A program made the translations under genes and the position numbers. Shown here one piece after another: positions 1 to 9,179 of a DNA stretch of 64,000 nt. Positions within the stretch are counted from its first letter, which is position 1. Every line of letters starts with the position of its first letter. The notes below the pieces were generated by a model. It searched no databases, was not told where the DNA came from, and worked only from the letters and a program-made list of their open reading frames with translations. The stretch comes from CAZCJU01 sp964562175. Lineage in GTDB: Bacteria; Bacillota; Clostridia; Oscillospirales; CAG-272. The stretch is taken from the NCBI GenBank assembly GCA_964562175.1, contig CAZLRV010000008.1, forward strand, positions 1 through 64,000, written 5' to 3'.

Positions 1-120
1 TGCAAGGCAACCGTTACCGGTGTCTCTCTTTGTATATTTATTATACCACAGCTTCGGTATTTTGTCAAGAGGTAAGGAAAAGAAATCGAAAAGATCGGTC
101 TTTTGTTATGCTATTTAGCC
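1..120. other. Gap left of galK with an outward promoter
   Basis: No gene is visible. The stretch holds a short A/T hairpin at 89-104 (AAAAGA, loop of 4, TCTTTT), which could be a weak galK terminator, and a consensus promoter pointing left out of the window. Confidence 0.6.
40..68 (-). promoter_or_regulatory. Consensus sigma-A promoter reading leftward
   Basis: On the minus strand TTGACA (63-68) is followed after exactly 17 bp by TATAAT (40-45). Both hexamers match consensus. It lies just downstream of galK and must serve a gene to the left of position 1. Confidence 0.7.
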
Positions 121-1398
121 TCAGAGCTTTATCGCACCGTATTTTCTTACGCCGAGTATATGACAGGAATCTTTACCGAATACCTTTTCCATACGCTCCA
201 CATAATTTTGCGTATCCTCTTGCTTGAGTATGCATTGGATAGTGCCGGCAAAGCCGCCGCCGTGTACTCGGACAGCATGAGGCTTGCCCTCGAGAATGCT
301 TTCGCTCAAAGCCAAAGCGAGGGACAGTCCTTGCTCATTCGGACAGCCGGCGACATAGACGTTTTGCAGATATTTATAGCTTGAATTACCGGATTCGTTC
401 ATCAATGCGAGAAATCTATCGATATCGCCGTCAAGCAGGGCTTGCCTCTGCTTTTCAACGCGTTTTTGCTCGGTGTAAAAATGGTAAGCCCTAAGCACGC
501 ATCGATCGCCGTATTTTTCTCTGAGCGTTGAGATGCTTTTGAAAAAGTCCGCTTCATTGACCTCACGCAGTGCGGTCTTTCCGAAATGAGAGGCTATTTT
601 TTTCATCTCATAAGTAACCGAGGCATACTCGGGGCTGAGGTCTGCATGGTTTCCGCCTGTGTTTACTATGCACATTTCATAGCCGTAATGCGATAAATCG
701 AATTTTATAGGCTCAACTATCGGATCGGGCTTTTCAAAGTCCATATATACAAAGCTTCCGCACGCACACGCCGCTTGATCCATCAGACCGCAGGGCTTTC
801 CGAAAAATTCGTTTTCCGCATAGCGTGATATCTTTGCTATATCGACGGGGCTGACACAGCCGTCGTTATAAAAATGCGATAGGATATTGCCTATCATATC
901 CTCAAACGCCGCGGAAGAGGAAAGACCGCTGCCCTTCAGTACATTCGAGGTCGTATATGCGCAAAACGAGCCTATTTGATATCCGTTTGACAGAAAACCG
1001 TCACAAACGCCGCAGATAAGCGATGCCGAGCTGTATTTCATTCCCTCGCCTCGTCCGCTCTGCAGGTCGTTTAAGTAACACGTATCGGGAGAAAAGCCCT
1101 TGCTTTGCACGGTTATGCACTCATCGTCCGTCTTTGCCGCAACGGCTATAATGTCAAGGCTTATACCGCAGGCAAGCACGCATCCGTTTTCGTGGTCGGT
1201 ATGGTTGCCCGATACCTCGCTTCTCCCCGGTACGGAAAAGAGAGAAACATCTCTTTGACCGTATATCTTCTCAAATTGCATTATCGCTTCCGTGTAGCGT
1301 TTTTTTTGGGTGTTCAGTGCCTGATTTCCGTATATATCGCAAAGTCGCTCGTCAAGCTTGCCGAGCTTTATTTCTTCAATGAGCTGTGTCGTTATCAT
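121..1398 (-). CDS. galK: Galactokinase (GHMP kinase)
   Basis: Cytosolic kinase of 425 aa that phosphorylates galactose at C1 with ATP, entering the Leloir pathway. The galactokinase signature is present as GRSEVSGNHTDHENG, with GNH where enterobacterial enzymes have GEH, as is common in Clostridia. The GHMP ATP loop reads LKGSGLSSSAAFE and the C-terminal GHMP motif HGGGFAGT. The ATG at 1398 is chosen over one 60 nt upstream because GAGGA sits 7 nt before it and the extra N-terminus is unlike the family. A divergent galactosidase-like gene supports a galactoside role. Other Leloir genes (galT, galE) are not in the window. Function is family-based. Confidence 0.9.
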   Translation of the reverse strand: MITTQLIEEIKLGKLDERLCDIYGNQALNTQKKRYTEAIMQFEKIYGQRDVSLFSVPGRSEVSGNHTDHENGCVLACGISLDIIAVAAKTDDECITVQSKGFSPDTCYLNDLQSGRGEGMKYSSASLICGVCDGFLSNGYQIGSFCAYTTSNVLKGSGLSSSAAFEDMIGNILSHFYNDGCVSPVDIAKISRYAENEFFGKPCGLMDQAACACGSFVYMDFEKPDPIVEPIKFDLSHYGYEMCIVNTGGNHADLSPEYASVTYEMKKIASHFGKTALREVNEADFFKSISTLREKYGDRCVLRAYHFYTEQKRVEKQRQALLDGDIDRFLALMNESGNSSYKYLQNVYVAGCPNEQGLSLALALSESILEGKPHAVRVHGGGFAGTIQCILKQEDTQNYVERMEKVFGKDSCHILGVRKYGAIKL

Positions 1399-1429
1399 TT
1401 CGTTATCCTCACTTATTTTACTTGGGTAT

Positions 1430-1458
1430 ATTGTATCACACTTTTTCATAATTATCAA
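1430..1458 (-). promoter_or_regulatory. Probable galK promoter
   Basis: On the minus strand TTGATA (1453-1458), a 17-bp spacer and TACAAT (1430-1435) lie 31 bp upstream of the galK start. Confidence 0.6.
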
Positions 1459-1474
1459 GTACTATTTTAAAGTT

Positions 1475-1948
1475 TGGAGGGAAAAGACCGTTTATATTGA
1501 GAGTATATGCGAAAAAAATATCGTTTTACCGTATTTGCGTTGTGAGGACACGGACGGTGCGAGGGCAAAAAAGAGCTGTGCCGTATTTAACGGGCTTTCG
1601 AACAAGATAAAAAAGCGTTGTTTTAAGTGCGGGGAGGGGGCAAGTTTGCGCAGTAGCGTCAAGCGTTGCGATGACAGGCTCGTCGCAGTGCTTTTTGAGT
1701 ACACAAACGGGACTCGTTTTTTTCCGTTTTCGTTGAATTACGATATTTTCTCTCGCTCGTTTCTTACTTTGCCCGAGGTGCTTGAAAAACACGATGTTGA
1801 CAGAGGTGTGCGCTACTTCGCACGACATAATATACCGCTTGAGCGAGCCGAGCTGCGATATTCGTTCTATCTCACCTCCGATTCCGTTGTTATGTATAAA
1901 GAAAAAAACGGCATTATACTTTCGTTTTCCGTTGACAAAACGGTATGA
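1475..1948 (+). other. Unassigned open stretch between galK and the GH-D gene
   Basis: About 530 bp separate galK from the next gene. A plus frame stays open over 1475-1948 and a minus frame over 1526-2035. The plus frame has no ATG near its beginning (GGAGGG at 1476-1481 precedes a GTT/ATT stretch). Its product has Cys pairs (CFKCG) but no recognisable domain. The minus reading is no more protein-like and shows no AraC/LacI helix-turn-helix. It may be a decayed regulator or simply a long regulatory region. Confidence 0.2.
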
Positions 1949-1960
1949 AGCGTGTATAAT
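1932..1960 (+). promoter_or_regulatory. Consensus promoter of the GH-D gene
   Basis: TTGACA (1932-1937), a 17-bp spacer and TATAAT (1955-1960) form a perfect sigma-A promoter 31 bp upstream of the hydrolase start. GGAGG at 1979-1983 is the ribosome binding site. Confidence 0.8.
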
Positions 1961-1991
1961 AAAGTGCATAATAAGTGCGGAGGCAATGAAA

Positions 1992-3464
1992 ATGAAGAAA
2001 ACCGATACGGAGCTTATACCGAGGAGCAAAAACACCTCACCCGATTATTTTTGCACATGGCAGCTCCAGAGCTATGCAAGGTCGGGCGGCGAGCGTGATA
2101 TACGGCGTGCCGCACTTTGCCAGACCTCTCTTTTCGGCGACGGGGAGCTTGAGGGCTGGGCGAAGCTGTATGAGCAGGCAAGAGGCGATATGCTGTTTGT
2201 CATGGATGACAGCTGGGACGTGCCTCCGATAAACGACGGTACATATTACGGCTCACTCGTTTTGCGAAAAGAAAAATTTCCGTCATTTACCGCAGGCGAT
2301 GTGTCGAATGCAGAAGCACTTAAACGCTTGTCGGACAAAATGAAAGCACTCGGCTGGCGAGGACTCGGCGGCTGGGTAGCCGCACAACGCAGTAAAAGCA
2401 TCGATACGGAGCTTGATGAGGTCGAATATTGGAGGCGGCGGCTTATCGATGCCGAACGCTCCGGCTTTGCATATTGGAAGGTCGATTGGGGCGAGCGGTG
2501 CGGTGAGGCGGAGTTCCGTCGTATGCTCTCGAAAATGGGCAGAGAATACGCTCCGCACCTTGTTATCGAGCAAGCCATGCTTCCCGAGGTATTATGCGAC
2601 AGCGACGTTTTTCGAACATACGATGTCGCCGCCGTCGTTTCAATTCCCATGACGCTTAACAAGCTTAAGTCCTTGCTTTGCACCGGAGTAAATGCGCTTC
2701 TCAACTGCGAGGACGAGCCGTATATTGCCGCTTGCGGCGGCTTCTGCATGGGTATAATGCGTTATCCGTTCGTCGGTAGCTATCCAAACGGCAAGCCGGA
2801 TAAAAATTTTCCGAGCATGGGACGCAATATCAAAACGAAGATCTGCGAGGTAATACGAGGTGTGCGCTGGCACAGAGTCGCACCGGCGTTCGGAGTGGGG
2901 GACAGAGCCGTTTACATTTCCGATACGGAGCTTGCCGACAGTTGGAATTTTGTAAATTACGATGAGGAGATCGCCGCATGGTGGCTAAAAACTCCGGAAT
3001 TTATCAATGCGATGAGCTGTGACACGGCGGTTATGAATGCTCCCGCACAAATAACAGTCGGCTGTGAGCCGCTCAAGCTCAAGCCCGACGAAAACGGCGA
3101 GGTGCCGTTTGTTCTGGCATCTCAAAATCCGAGCGGAGCATATTCGATGGGAACGCTGGGAAGAACAATAGGCAGACGCTATTTTATACCGAGATGCGAG
3201 GTCGAGGCAAACATAGGACGTAGCGAGCTTGTCGGAGTCTTCGGCGAATACAAGTCGCTTAAGCTGAAAACGGGCAGGTCGGGCATAAAGCGTGTGCTTA
3301 TGCAGGATATCGCCGAGGATACGGCATATGACGTAACGGACGAGGTCGAGATAAGCGACGGGGCGGTAACCATAGACGGCGAGCTGATACACCGTATCGG
3401 AACGCTTGCGCAACCCGAGGGCGATACCTCCGAGCCGGGCGTTTGTATCTGCCTGCAAAATTGA
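1992..3464 (+). CDS. Clan GH-D glycoside hydrolase, alpha-galactosidase-like
   Basis: A 490-aa protein without a signal peptide, so probably cytosolic. The (beta/alpha)8 core shows the clan GH-D hallmarks: DDSWD near residue 72, the nucleophile motif YWKVDWG (Asp165) and SDVFRTYDV, where Asp211 is the likely acid/base. These fit GH27/GH36 retaining enzymes acting on alpha-galactosides. The C-terminal part (about 390-490) looks like a beta-sandwich. ATG 1992 is preferred to ATG 1986 because GGAGG lies 8 nt before it. The divergent galK suggests that released galactose is phosphorylated next. The exact substrate cannot be read from sequence, and related clan members cleave other alpha-glycosides. 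Confidence 0.65.
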   Translation: MKKTDTELIPRSKNTSPDYFCTWQLQSYARSGGERDIRRAALCQTSLFGDGELEGWAKLYEQARGDMLFVMDDSWDVPPINDGTYYGSLVLRKEKFPSFTAGDVSNAEALKRLSDKMKALGWRGLGGWVAAQRSKSIDTELDEVEYWRRRLIDAERSGFAYWKVDWGERCGEAEFRRMLSKMGREYAPHLVIEQAMLPEVLCDSDVFRTYDVAAVVSIPMTLNKLKSLLCTGVNALLNCEDEPYIAACGGFCMGIMRYPFVGSYPNGKPDKNFPSMGRNIKTKICEVIRGVRWHRVAPAFGVGDRAVYISDTELADSWNFVNYDEEIAAWWLKTPEFINAMSCDTAVMNAPAQITVGCEPLKLKPDENGEVPFVLASQNPSGAYSMGTLGRTIGRRYFIPRCEVEANIGRSELVGVFGEYKSLKLKTGRSGIKRVLMQDIAEDTAYDVTDEVEISDGAVTIDGELIHRIGTLAQPEGDTSEPGVCICLQN

Positions 3465-3471
3465 ATTATAT

Positions 3472-3503
3472 AACGGTCGATATATTATACGACCGTTTTT
3501 TTT
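3472..3503 (+). terminator. Intrinsic terminator after the GH-D gene
   Basis: Perfect 8-bp stem AACGGTCG/CGACCGTT (3472-3479, 3490-3497) followed by a run of eight T. Confidence 0.9.
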
Positions 3504-3534
3504 ATAAAATTTTAAAATAATAATGCGATATCTC

Positions 3535-3563
3535 TTGAAATATCTCACATTTTATGATACAAT
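3535..3563 (+). promoter_or_regulatory. Promoter of the ABC importer operon
   Basis: TTGAAA (3535-3540), 17-bp spacer, TACAAT (3558-3563), 33 bp upstream of the ATPase start and just after the preceding terminator. Confidence 0.65.
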
Positions 3564-3596
3564 GAAAATGTATAATTGTTGAAAGGTGATTCTTGT

Positions 3597-5129
3597 ATGG
3601 TTGAAAAGTGCGTTGAGCTTCTCGGAATATGCAAAAGCTTCGGAGAGGTTAAGGCAAATCACAATATAAATTTCGATATAAGACGCGGAGAGATACACGC
3701 CCTGCTCGGCGAAAACGGTTCGGGAAAAAGCACGCTGATGAATATATTATCAGGCGTTTACACTCCCGACAGCGGTACGATACGTGTAAACGGGCGGCAG
3801 GTAAGCTTCTCATCTCCCTCCGATTCCATAAAAGCCGGCATAGGTATGGTATACCAGCATTTTAAGTTGACAGAGGTAATGACGGCGAGAGAAAACATAG
3901 TGGCGGGCGAAAAGAATTTTCTTCTGAACAAAAAGAAGATCGACGAAAAAATAAAAGCCATAGGCGACAGGTACGGTCTTTACATAGACCCGAATAAAAA
4001 AATATACAATATGAGCGTGGGAGAAAAGCAGAACGTCGAGATACTCAAGGTGCTTTACCGAGGTGCCGATATACTCATACTCGATGAGCCGACGGCGGTG
4101 CTTACCCCACAGGAGATAGTCGTGCTTTTCAACATACTGCGTAATATGCGCGACAGAGGCTGTGCCATAGTAATAATCACACATAAGCTGTACGAGGTGC
4201 TTGAGATATCGGACAGAGTCACGATACTTCGCAAGGGCGAAAGCATTAAGACGGTGCAGACCTCTCAAACCGACTCGGCAAGCCTGACGGAGGAAATGGT
4301 CGGCAGACCGATAAGCCTCGATATAGAGAGGGCGAGCGTTGATGAGAGCATGATACGTCCCATACTGAACGTAAGCGGACTTTGCGTAAAGAACAACGAG
4401 GGAAGACTTGCACTCGACCATGTATCGTTTACGGTGAACTCCGGTGAGATACTCGGTATAGCCGGCATAGCGGGCAGCGGTCAAAAGGAGCTGTGCGAGG
4501 CAATTGCGGGCTTGCAAAGGGTCTCCGACGGACAAATAGAGTTTAAGGGCGAGAGCTTGAACAAGCTCACTCCGAGAGATATAATAAAGCGCGGCATCAC
4601 GATGTCGTTCATACCCGAGGACAGACTCGGTATGGGACTTGCGGCAAGCTTGAGTATAGTGGATAATGTTCTGCTCAAATCGTACAACAGTACTCCGGGA
4701 CCGTTCGTCGATCGCGAAAAGGGACGTGTCATCGCAATGGATATAATCGGCAGATTCGATATATCCACCCCATCGCCGTATCATGCGGTGAAAAAGCTGT
4801 CGGGCGGTAATATACAAAAGGTGCTTCTGGGACGTGAGATAAATCTAAATCCCTCTCTGCTGATAACGGCTTACCCCGTGCGAGGTCTTGACATAGGCGC
4901 ATCCTATAACATATATGATGTGTTGAACAGCCAAAAGCGCAAGGGCGTCGGCGTACTGTTTGTCGGCGAGGACCTTGACGTTATGCTCGGGCTGTGCGAC
5001 CGAATTGCGGTACTGCACGCCGGCAAGATAAACGCCGTGCTTGATGCGAAAACTGCAACAAAGGAACAGCTGGGTATGTATATGCTCGGTCTTGCAGACC
5101 AAACAAAGGAGGTGCGTGACAATGCTTAA
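3597..5129 (+). CDS. Nucleoside/sugar ABC importer ATPase, tandem domains
   Basis: A 510-aa ATPase with two fused ABC domains, of the type that energises BMP-dependent nucleoside uptake (YufO/NupO, RbsA-like). Domain 1 has Walker A GENGSGKST, signature MSVGEKQ and Walker B ILILDEPTAVL. Domain 2 has a degenerate Walker A (GIAGSGQKEL), signature LSGGNIQK and a Walker B region reading ITAYPVRGLD. One-sided degeneration is normal for this family. ATG 3597 is used because AAGGTGA precedes it by 7 nt; an in-frame TTG upstream has none. It overlaps the first permease by 8 nt, indicating an operon. No substrate-binding lipoprotein gene is adjacent, so the ligand is inferred only from permease type. 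Confidence 0.88.
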   Translation: MVEKCVELLGICKSFGEVKANHNINFDIRRGEIHALLGENGSGKSTLMNILSGVYTPDSGTIRVNGRQVSFSSPSDSIKAGIGMVYQHFKLTEVMTARENIVAGEKNFLLNKKKIDEKIKAIGDRYGLYIDPNKKIYNMSVGEKQNVEILKVLYRGADILILDEPTAVLTPQEIVVLFNILRNMRDRGCAIVIITHKLYEVLEISDRVTILRKGESIKTVQTSQTDSASLTEEMVGRPISLDIERASVDESMIRPILNVSGLCVKNNEGRLALDHVSFTVNSGEILGIAGIAGSGQKELCEAIAGLQRVSDGQIEFKGESLNKLTPRDIIKRGITMSFIPEDRLGMGLAASLSIVDNVLLKSYNSTPGPFVDREKGRVIAMDIIGRFDISTPSPYHAVKKLSGGNIQKVLLGREINLNPSLLITAYPVRGLDIGASYNIYDVLNSQKRKGVGVLFVGEDLDVMLGLCDRIAVLHAGKINAVLDAKTATKEQLGMYMLGLADQTKEVRDNA

Positions 5130-6189
5130 AATAGAAAAAAGATTTGAAATGTCGGGCAAGCAAAAGCTTTTGCTCAGAGCGCTGTCCGTCGTTGCGGCAC
5201 TGCTTGCTTCCGCACTTATAATTTTGATAATGGGTCAAAACCCGATTGAGGTATTCAAGTGTATTCTCAGCGGAACCTTCAAAATGAAAATAGCGACTAT
5301 AGAAACCATAAAAACGGCGATACCGCTCGTTACGATGGCACTCGGTGTTGCCGTTGCGTTCAAAATGAAGTTTTGGAACATCGGAGCAGAGGGACAGTTT
5401 TACATGGGTGCCTTCGGCTGTGCCGTTGCAGCAAGAAGCTTTTCACAGCTTCCGCCGTATCTGCTTTTGCCGATAATGCTTGTATTCGGCTTTGCCGCAG
5501 GTGCGATATATGCTCTTATTCCCGCTTTTTTACGCAGTAAGTTCGGAACGAGCGAAACTCTTGTCACGCTTATGATGAACTACATAGCGACGTTTTTCAT
5601 AACGTATCTTCAAACGGATCTGTGGCAAACAAAGGGCCAGGGCGGCAACCGAATAGACTATTTCACCGAAAATGCGTATATGCCCGAGGTGTTCGGCGTG
5701 CATGCGGGCTGGATAGTAGTGCTTGTCATAGCCGTGCTGTTGTGTATAATGTTTAAGTACACCAAGCTCGGCTTTGAAATATCGGTAGTCGGTGAAAACA
5801 TAAACACGGCAAGATACGCCGGTATGAACGTCGGCGGCATACTGTTCTCGACGGCGTTGCTCAGCGGCGGTATATGCGGTATAGCCGGTATGCTTCAAGC
5901 ATCGGGTATAGAGCATAGAATAAATGACGGAATGTCGGCGGGCATGGGCTTTACGGCGATAATCGTCGCATGGCTTTCGTCTCTTTCGCCGTTTGCCATA
6001 GTTGTGGTGGGATTTTTGTTCGCAATGCTTATGCAGAGTGGCACGACACTTCAAATACTACTGTATATACCCACGACAATGTCGGATATTATACAGGGCG
6101 TAATACTTTTCTTCGTGCTTGCAAGTGAATTCTTCATAAATTATAGGATAACGATAAAGAAAGCGAATATCGGGGAGGACGTAAAATGA
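5122..6189 (+). CDS. ABC importer permease 1 (NupP-like)
   Basis: Integral membrane protein of 355 aa with about ten hydrophobic segments, of the BPD_transp_2 family (RbsC/LivH/NupP). The segment KFWNIGAEGQFYMGAFG is the family's conserved motif, and the cytoplasmic loop VVGENINTARYAGMNV contains the ATPase-coupling (EAA-like) sequence. The start at 5122 lies 9 nt after GGAGG and within the end of the ATPase gene. The stop overlaps the next permease by ATGA, so the two permeases form the heterodimeric channel of one transporter. Confidence 0.88.
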   Translation: MLKIEKRFEMSGKQKLLLRALSVVAALLASALIILIMGQNPIEVFKCILSGTFKMKIATIETIKTAIPLVTMALGVAVAFKMKFWNIGAEGQFYMGAFGCAVAARSFSQLPPYLLLPIMLVFGFAAGAIYALIPAFLRSKFGTSETLVTLMMNYIATFFITYLQTDLWQTKGQGGNRIDYFTENAYMPEVFGVHAGWIVVLVIAVLLCIMFKYTKLGFEISVVGENINTARYAGMNVGGILFSTALLSGGICGIAGMLQASGIEHRINDGMSAGMGFTAIIVAWLSSLSPFAIVVVGFLFAMLMQSGTTLQILLYIPTTMSDIIQGVILFFVLASEFFINYRITIKKANIGEDVK

Positions 6190-7133
6190 GCGATTTTGTT
6201 ACGATAGCGAGCGGATTTGTGTACAGCTCGGTAATTGTCGGAATAGCGTTGCTTTGCGGTACGCTCGGCACGATATTCAACGAAAAGGTCGGAAATACGA
6301 ACCTCGGAACAGAGGGCATGATGATGCTCGGCGCATGTGTCGGATATATGACGGCGTGCAAGAGCGAAAACATCGTTGCGGCAATACTCGCCGGAGGGCT
6401 TGCGGGTATGCTCGGCTCGCTGATATATGCACTCGTAACGGTCACATTCAGAGGAAATCACACCGTGACGGGACTTGTGCTGTCGATATTCGGCTGCGGT
6501 CTGGCAAACTATATGGGTGCGGATTACGCAATCATAAATTTGCCCGCTGCAATAAAAGAATCGACAAACGGAATTGCGATACCGTTTCTTTCGGATATAC
6601 CGATACTCGGCAAGGGACTGTTTTCGCACAATCCGTTCGTTTATATGGTTTTGGCTCTTGCCGTGCTTATGTATCTTTACATGAGCAAGACTCAGCAGGG
6701 CCTTAATATGCGAATGGTCGGCGAAAATCCCGGAGCGGCGGACTCGGCGGGCATAAACGTAAGTCTTTACAAATATGCGCATATACTTGTCGGCGGCTTC
6801 TTCTGCGGTATCGGCGGTTGCTACATATCCGTATTTTACAACACGCAGTGGTCGAGTAACTGCACATCGGGTCTGGGCTGGATAGCCGTGGCACTCGTAA
6901 TATTCGCAACGTGGAATCCCCTCAAGGCGATAATCGGCAGTATACTTTTCGCAATGCTTCGTAATCTGCCGTTTTACGTGCAGAACCTTAAGATAAACGT
7001 ACCCTCGGCAATCATGAATATGTTGCCTTATATAATGACGGTCGTGATGCTCGTTTTCATCACGATAAGCAAAAAGAAAGAAAATCAGCCTCCGGCATCG
7101 CTCGGTGCACCTTATTTCAGGGAAGACAGATAA
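6186..7133 (+). CDS. ABC importer permease 2 (NupQ-like)
   Basis: A 315-aa multi-spanning permease of the same family as the preceding gene. N-terminal GTLGTIFNEKVGNTNLGTEG is the conserved motif and MVGENPGAADSAGINV the coupling loop. Translationally coupled to permease 1 (ATGA overlap). With the tandem ATPase it completes the membrane part of a nucleoside/simple-sugar importer. The extracellular binding protein must be encoded elsewhere, or the system uses an unlinked one. Confidence 0.88.
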   Translation: MSDFVTIASGFVYSSVIVGIALLCGTLGTIFNEKVGNTNLGTEGMMMLGACVGYMTACKSENIVAAILAGGLAGMLGSLIYALVTVTFRGNHTVTGLVLSIFGCGLANYMGADYAIINLPAAIKESTNGIAIPFLSDIPILGKGLFSHNPFVYMVLALAVLMYLYMSKTQQGLNMRMVGENPGAADSAGINVSLYKYAHILVGGFFCGIGGCYISVFYNTQWSSNCTSGLGWIAVALVIFATWNPLKAIIGSILFAMLRNLPFYVQNLKINVPSAIMNMLPYIMTVVMLVFITISKKKENQPPASLGAPYFREDR

Positions 7134-7134
7134 A

Positions 7135-7180
7135 GCGGGCAAAGCAGGCGAAACAGGCGAAATAGGTAAAATAAGAAAAA
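7135..7180 (+). repeat. Decaying 9-bp tandem repeat before mutL
   Basis: Five consecutive nonamers (GCGGGCAAA, GCAGGCGAA, ACAGGCGAA, ATAGGTAAA, ATAAGAAAA) fill the entire gap between the permease stop and the mutL ATG. No other Shine-Dalgarno is present, so the AGG of a repeat unit would have to serve. Confidence 0.7.
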
Positions 7181-9151
7181 ATGGGCATTATCAAGGAGCT
7201 TGACATCTCCGTCGCAAATGCGATAGCGGCAGGCGAGGTCGTGGAGCGTCCCGCCTCTGCTGTCAAAGAGCTGTGCGAAAACTCACTTGATGCGGGTGCG
7301 ACGAGAATAAACGTCGAGATAAAAAAAGGCGGTGTCGGGCTTATACGCGTCACCGACGACGGGTGCGGAATGGCACCGGAGGACGTAGCCGTATCATTGA
7401 AAAGAAACGCAACGAGCAAGATATCGACTAAGCAGGACCTCAATGCGATAACCACCTTCGGCTTTCGAGGTGAGGCACTTGCGGCAATAGCCGCAGTCAG
7501 CCGATTGAGAATAATAACAAAGCAAAAAAACAACAAGGGCATAATACTATCCTCTCGTGCGGGTCAAGTGCTTTCCATTGAAGAGACGGGAGCGAGCGAC
7601 GGCACGACTATAATGGTGGAGGAGCTGTTTGCAAACGTTCCGGCGAGGCTTAAGTTTTTGAAGAGAGATTCGACGGAGGCATCTTATGTCACCTCGGTAT
7701 GTGAGCGTATAGCACTGGCAAATCCCAACGTAGCAGTAACGCTGATATCGGACGGTGAGGTGAAATTCAGCACATCCGGCTGTCACGACTTAAAAGACGT
7801 GGTATATGCAATACTCGGACGGGATTTTGCAAACAATATGATAAAGCTCTCCTACAACGAGCAGGGGATAGAGATAAGCGGATTTTTGGGCGCTCCGATA
7901 AGCGCAAGAGGAAACCGAGGAGGTCAGCTGTTTTTCGTAAACGGACGAAGCATAAAAAGCACGATGTTTCAATCGGCTCTCGGTGAGGCATGTGTGTCTT
8001 ACATTCCGAGGGACAGATTCCCGTGCTGTGTGCTTTTCGTAAATATTCATCCCGCATTCGTTGACGTAAACGTACACCCGACAAAGGCGGAGGTCAGATT
8101 TTCAAACGAGCGTGCCGTGTACGATGCGGTATACGCCGCCGCAAAGAGTGCCGTGCAAACGTACCAACGCCATCCGGAGCTTGACGAGCGTATTCTTACG
8201 GAGGGCAAATATAAGACCTCAAATATGTTTTTGTCGATAGACAAGGACAGACCGACAACACAGGAGAGGCAAATATCCTCCCCGGAGCTTACACAGCCTC
8301 TGCGGCTTTCATCGCCGTCATTCAATGAGGTGGGAAGATTCTTAAAGCAACAGGACGAGCTGCTTTACGGGCGGTACGATAAAGCCGAAGAGGAATCAAA
8401 AAAAACGGATGAGGATGTGGAGGTGCCGTTTCCGGAGGCGGAAGAACGGAAGCCGAAGCCCATGCCCGCGGCACAGAAGCCGCAACCTACGCCCACCGCA
8501 CCGAATGAGGGAAAAAAGCCGCATGAGAGCCTCGAGCAAAGCCTATCCGAGTCTGAGAGGTCATCTCGCACAATACAGCATAAATATATAGGCGAGCTGT
8601 TTGATACTTATCTTATAGTACAGCGTGGGGACGACGCTTATATTATAGACAAGCACGCCGCACACGAGCGTATAATTTTCGAGCGTCTGCTTGAACAGAG
8701 CCGAGGTCGAGATATCTGCAATCAAATATTGATGATACCGATAGATATCACCCTTGACAGCGTGAGCCTTGCATATTCCGACGAATACGGCGAGGAAATA
8801 AAAAGTCTCGGTTTTAATTACACACGCACAGGAAATAATATTTCCGTAACGGAGATACCGACGGGCTTTTCAACCGAGGCGGCACGCACGCTATTTGAGG
8901 AGCTTTGCTACGACATAGGGCGCGGCTGCACCGCCGGTGAGAGCAGTAAGAGAATAATATTCGAACGTGCGCTTTATCAATCCTCATGCAAGGCGGCGAT
9001 AAAGGGCGGGGAGATAAACGACGAGGGCGCATTACGCCGACTTGCGGACGAGCTTATGTCAAGGGACGATATAACATACTGCCCACATGGAAGACCGGTC
9101 GCATTTATAATGAAAAAAAGTAACATTCAGCATAAATTCGGAAGAGATTAA
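7181..9151 (+). CDS. mutL: DNA mismatch repair protein MutL
   Basis: Cytosolic mismatch-repair ATPase/endonuclease of 656 aa. The N-terminal GHKL domain (about 1-330) has ERPASAVKELCENSLDAGA, DDGCGM and TFGFRGEALAAI, followed by FVNGRSIK. A charged Pro/Glu-rich linker (about 395-455) leads to the C-terminal dimerisation/endonuclease domain. This carries DKHAAHERIIFE from residue 490 (the DQHA-x2-E-x4-E metal site, here with Lys for Gln), SSCKAAIKGG and CPHGRP near 634, so it should be a nicking-type MutL. No mutS is adjacent. The 48-bp leader is entirely a tandem repeat. Confidence 0.96.
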   Translation: MGIIKELDISVANAIAAGEVVERPASAVKELCENSLDAGATRINVEIKKGGVGLIRVTDDGCGMAPEDVAVSLKRNATSKISTKQDLNAITTFGFRGEALAAIAAVSRLRIITKQKNNKGIILSSRAGQVLSIEETGASDGTTIMVEELFANVPARLKFLKRDSTEASYVTSVCERIALANPNVAVTLISDGEVKFSTSGCHDLKDVVYAILGRDFANNMIKLSYNEQGIEISGFLGAPISARGNRGGQLFFVNGRSIKSTMFQSALGEACVSYIPRDRFPCCVLFVNIHPAFVDVNVHPTKAEVRFSNERAVYDAVYAAAKSAVQTYQRHPELDERILTEGKYKTSNMFLSIDKDRPTTQERQISSPELTQPLRLSSPSFNEVGRFLKQQDELLYGRYDKAEEESKKTDEDVEVPFPEAEERKPKPMPAAQKPQPTPTAPNEGKKPHESLEQSLSESERSSRTIQHKYIGELFDTYLIVQRGDDAYIIDKHAAHERIIFERLLEQSRGRDICNQILMIPIDITLDSVSLAYSDEYGEEIKSLGFNYTRTGNNISVTEIPTGFSTEAARTLFEELCYDIGRGCTAGESSKRIIFERALYQSSCKAAIKGGEINDEGALRRLADELMSRDDITYCPHGRPVAFIMKKSNIQHKFGRD

Positions 9152-9179
9152 AGAAAAATAAAGGAATGAAAGGTAAAGT

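Noticed and set aside
1526..2035. Minus-strand frame as a possible transcription regulator gene
   Set aside because: It would run through the consensus promoter and start of the GH-D gene and shows no helix-turn-helix motif.
3810..4817. Long minus-strand open frame (about 335 codons) antisense to the importer ATPase
   Set aside because: It mirrors the codon structure of the well-supported tandem ATPase on the plus strand and has no recognisable domain.
6141..7142. Long minus-strand open frame (about 333 codons) antisense to permease 2
   Set aside because: Cys/Tyr/Arg-rich shadow of a hydrophobic gene; the plus-strand permease has family motifs and ATGA coupling.
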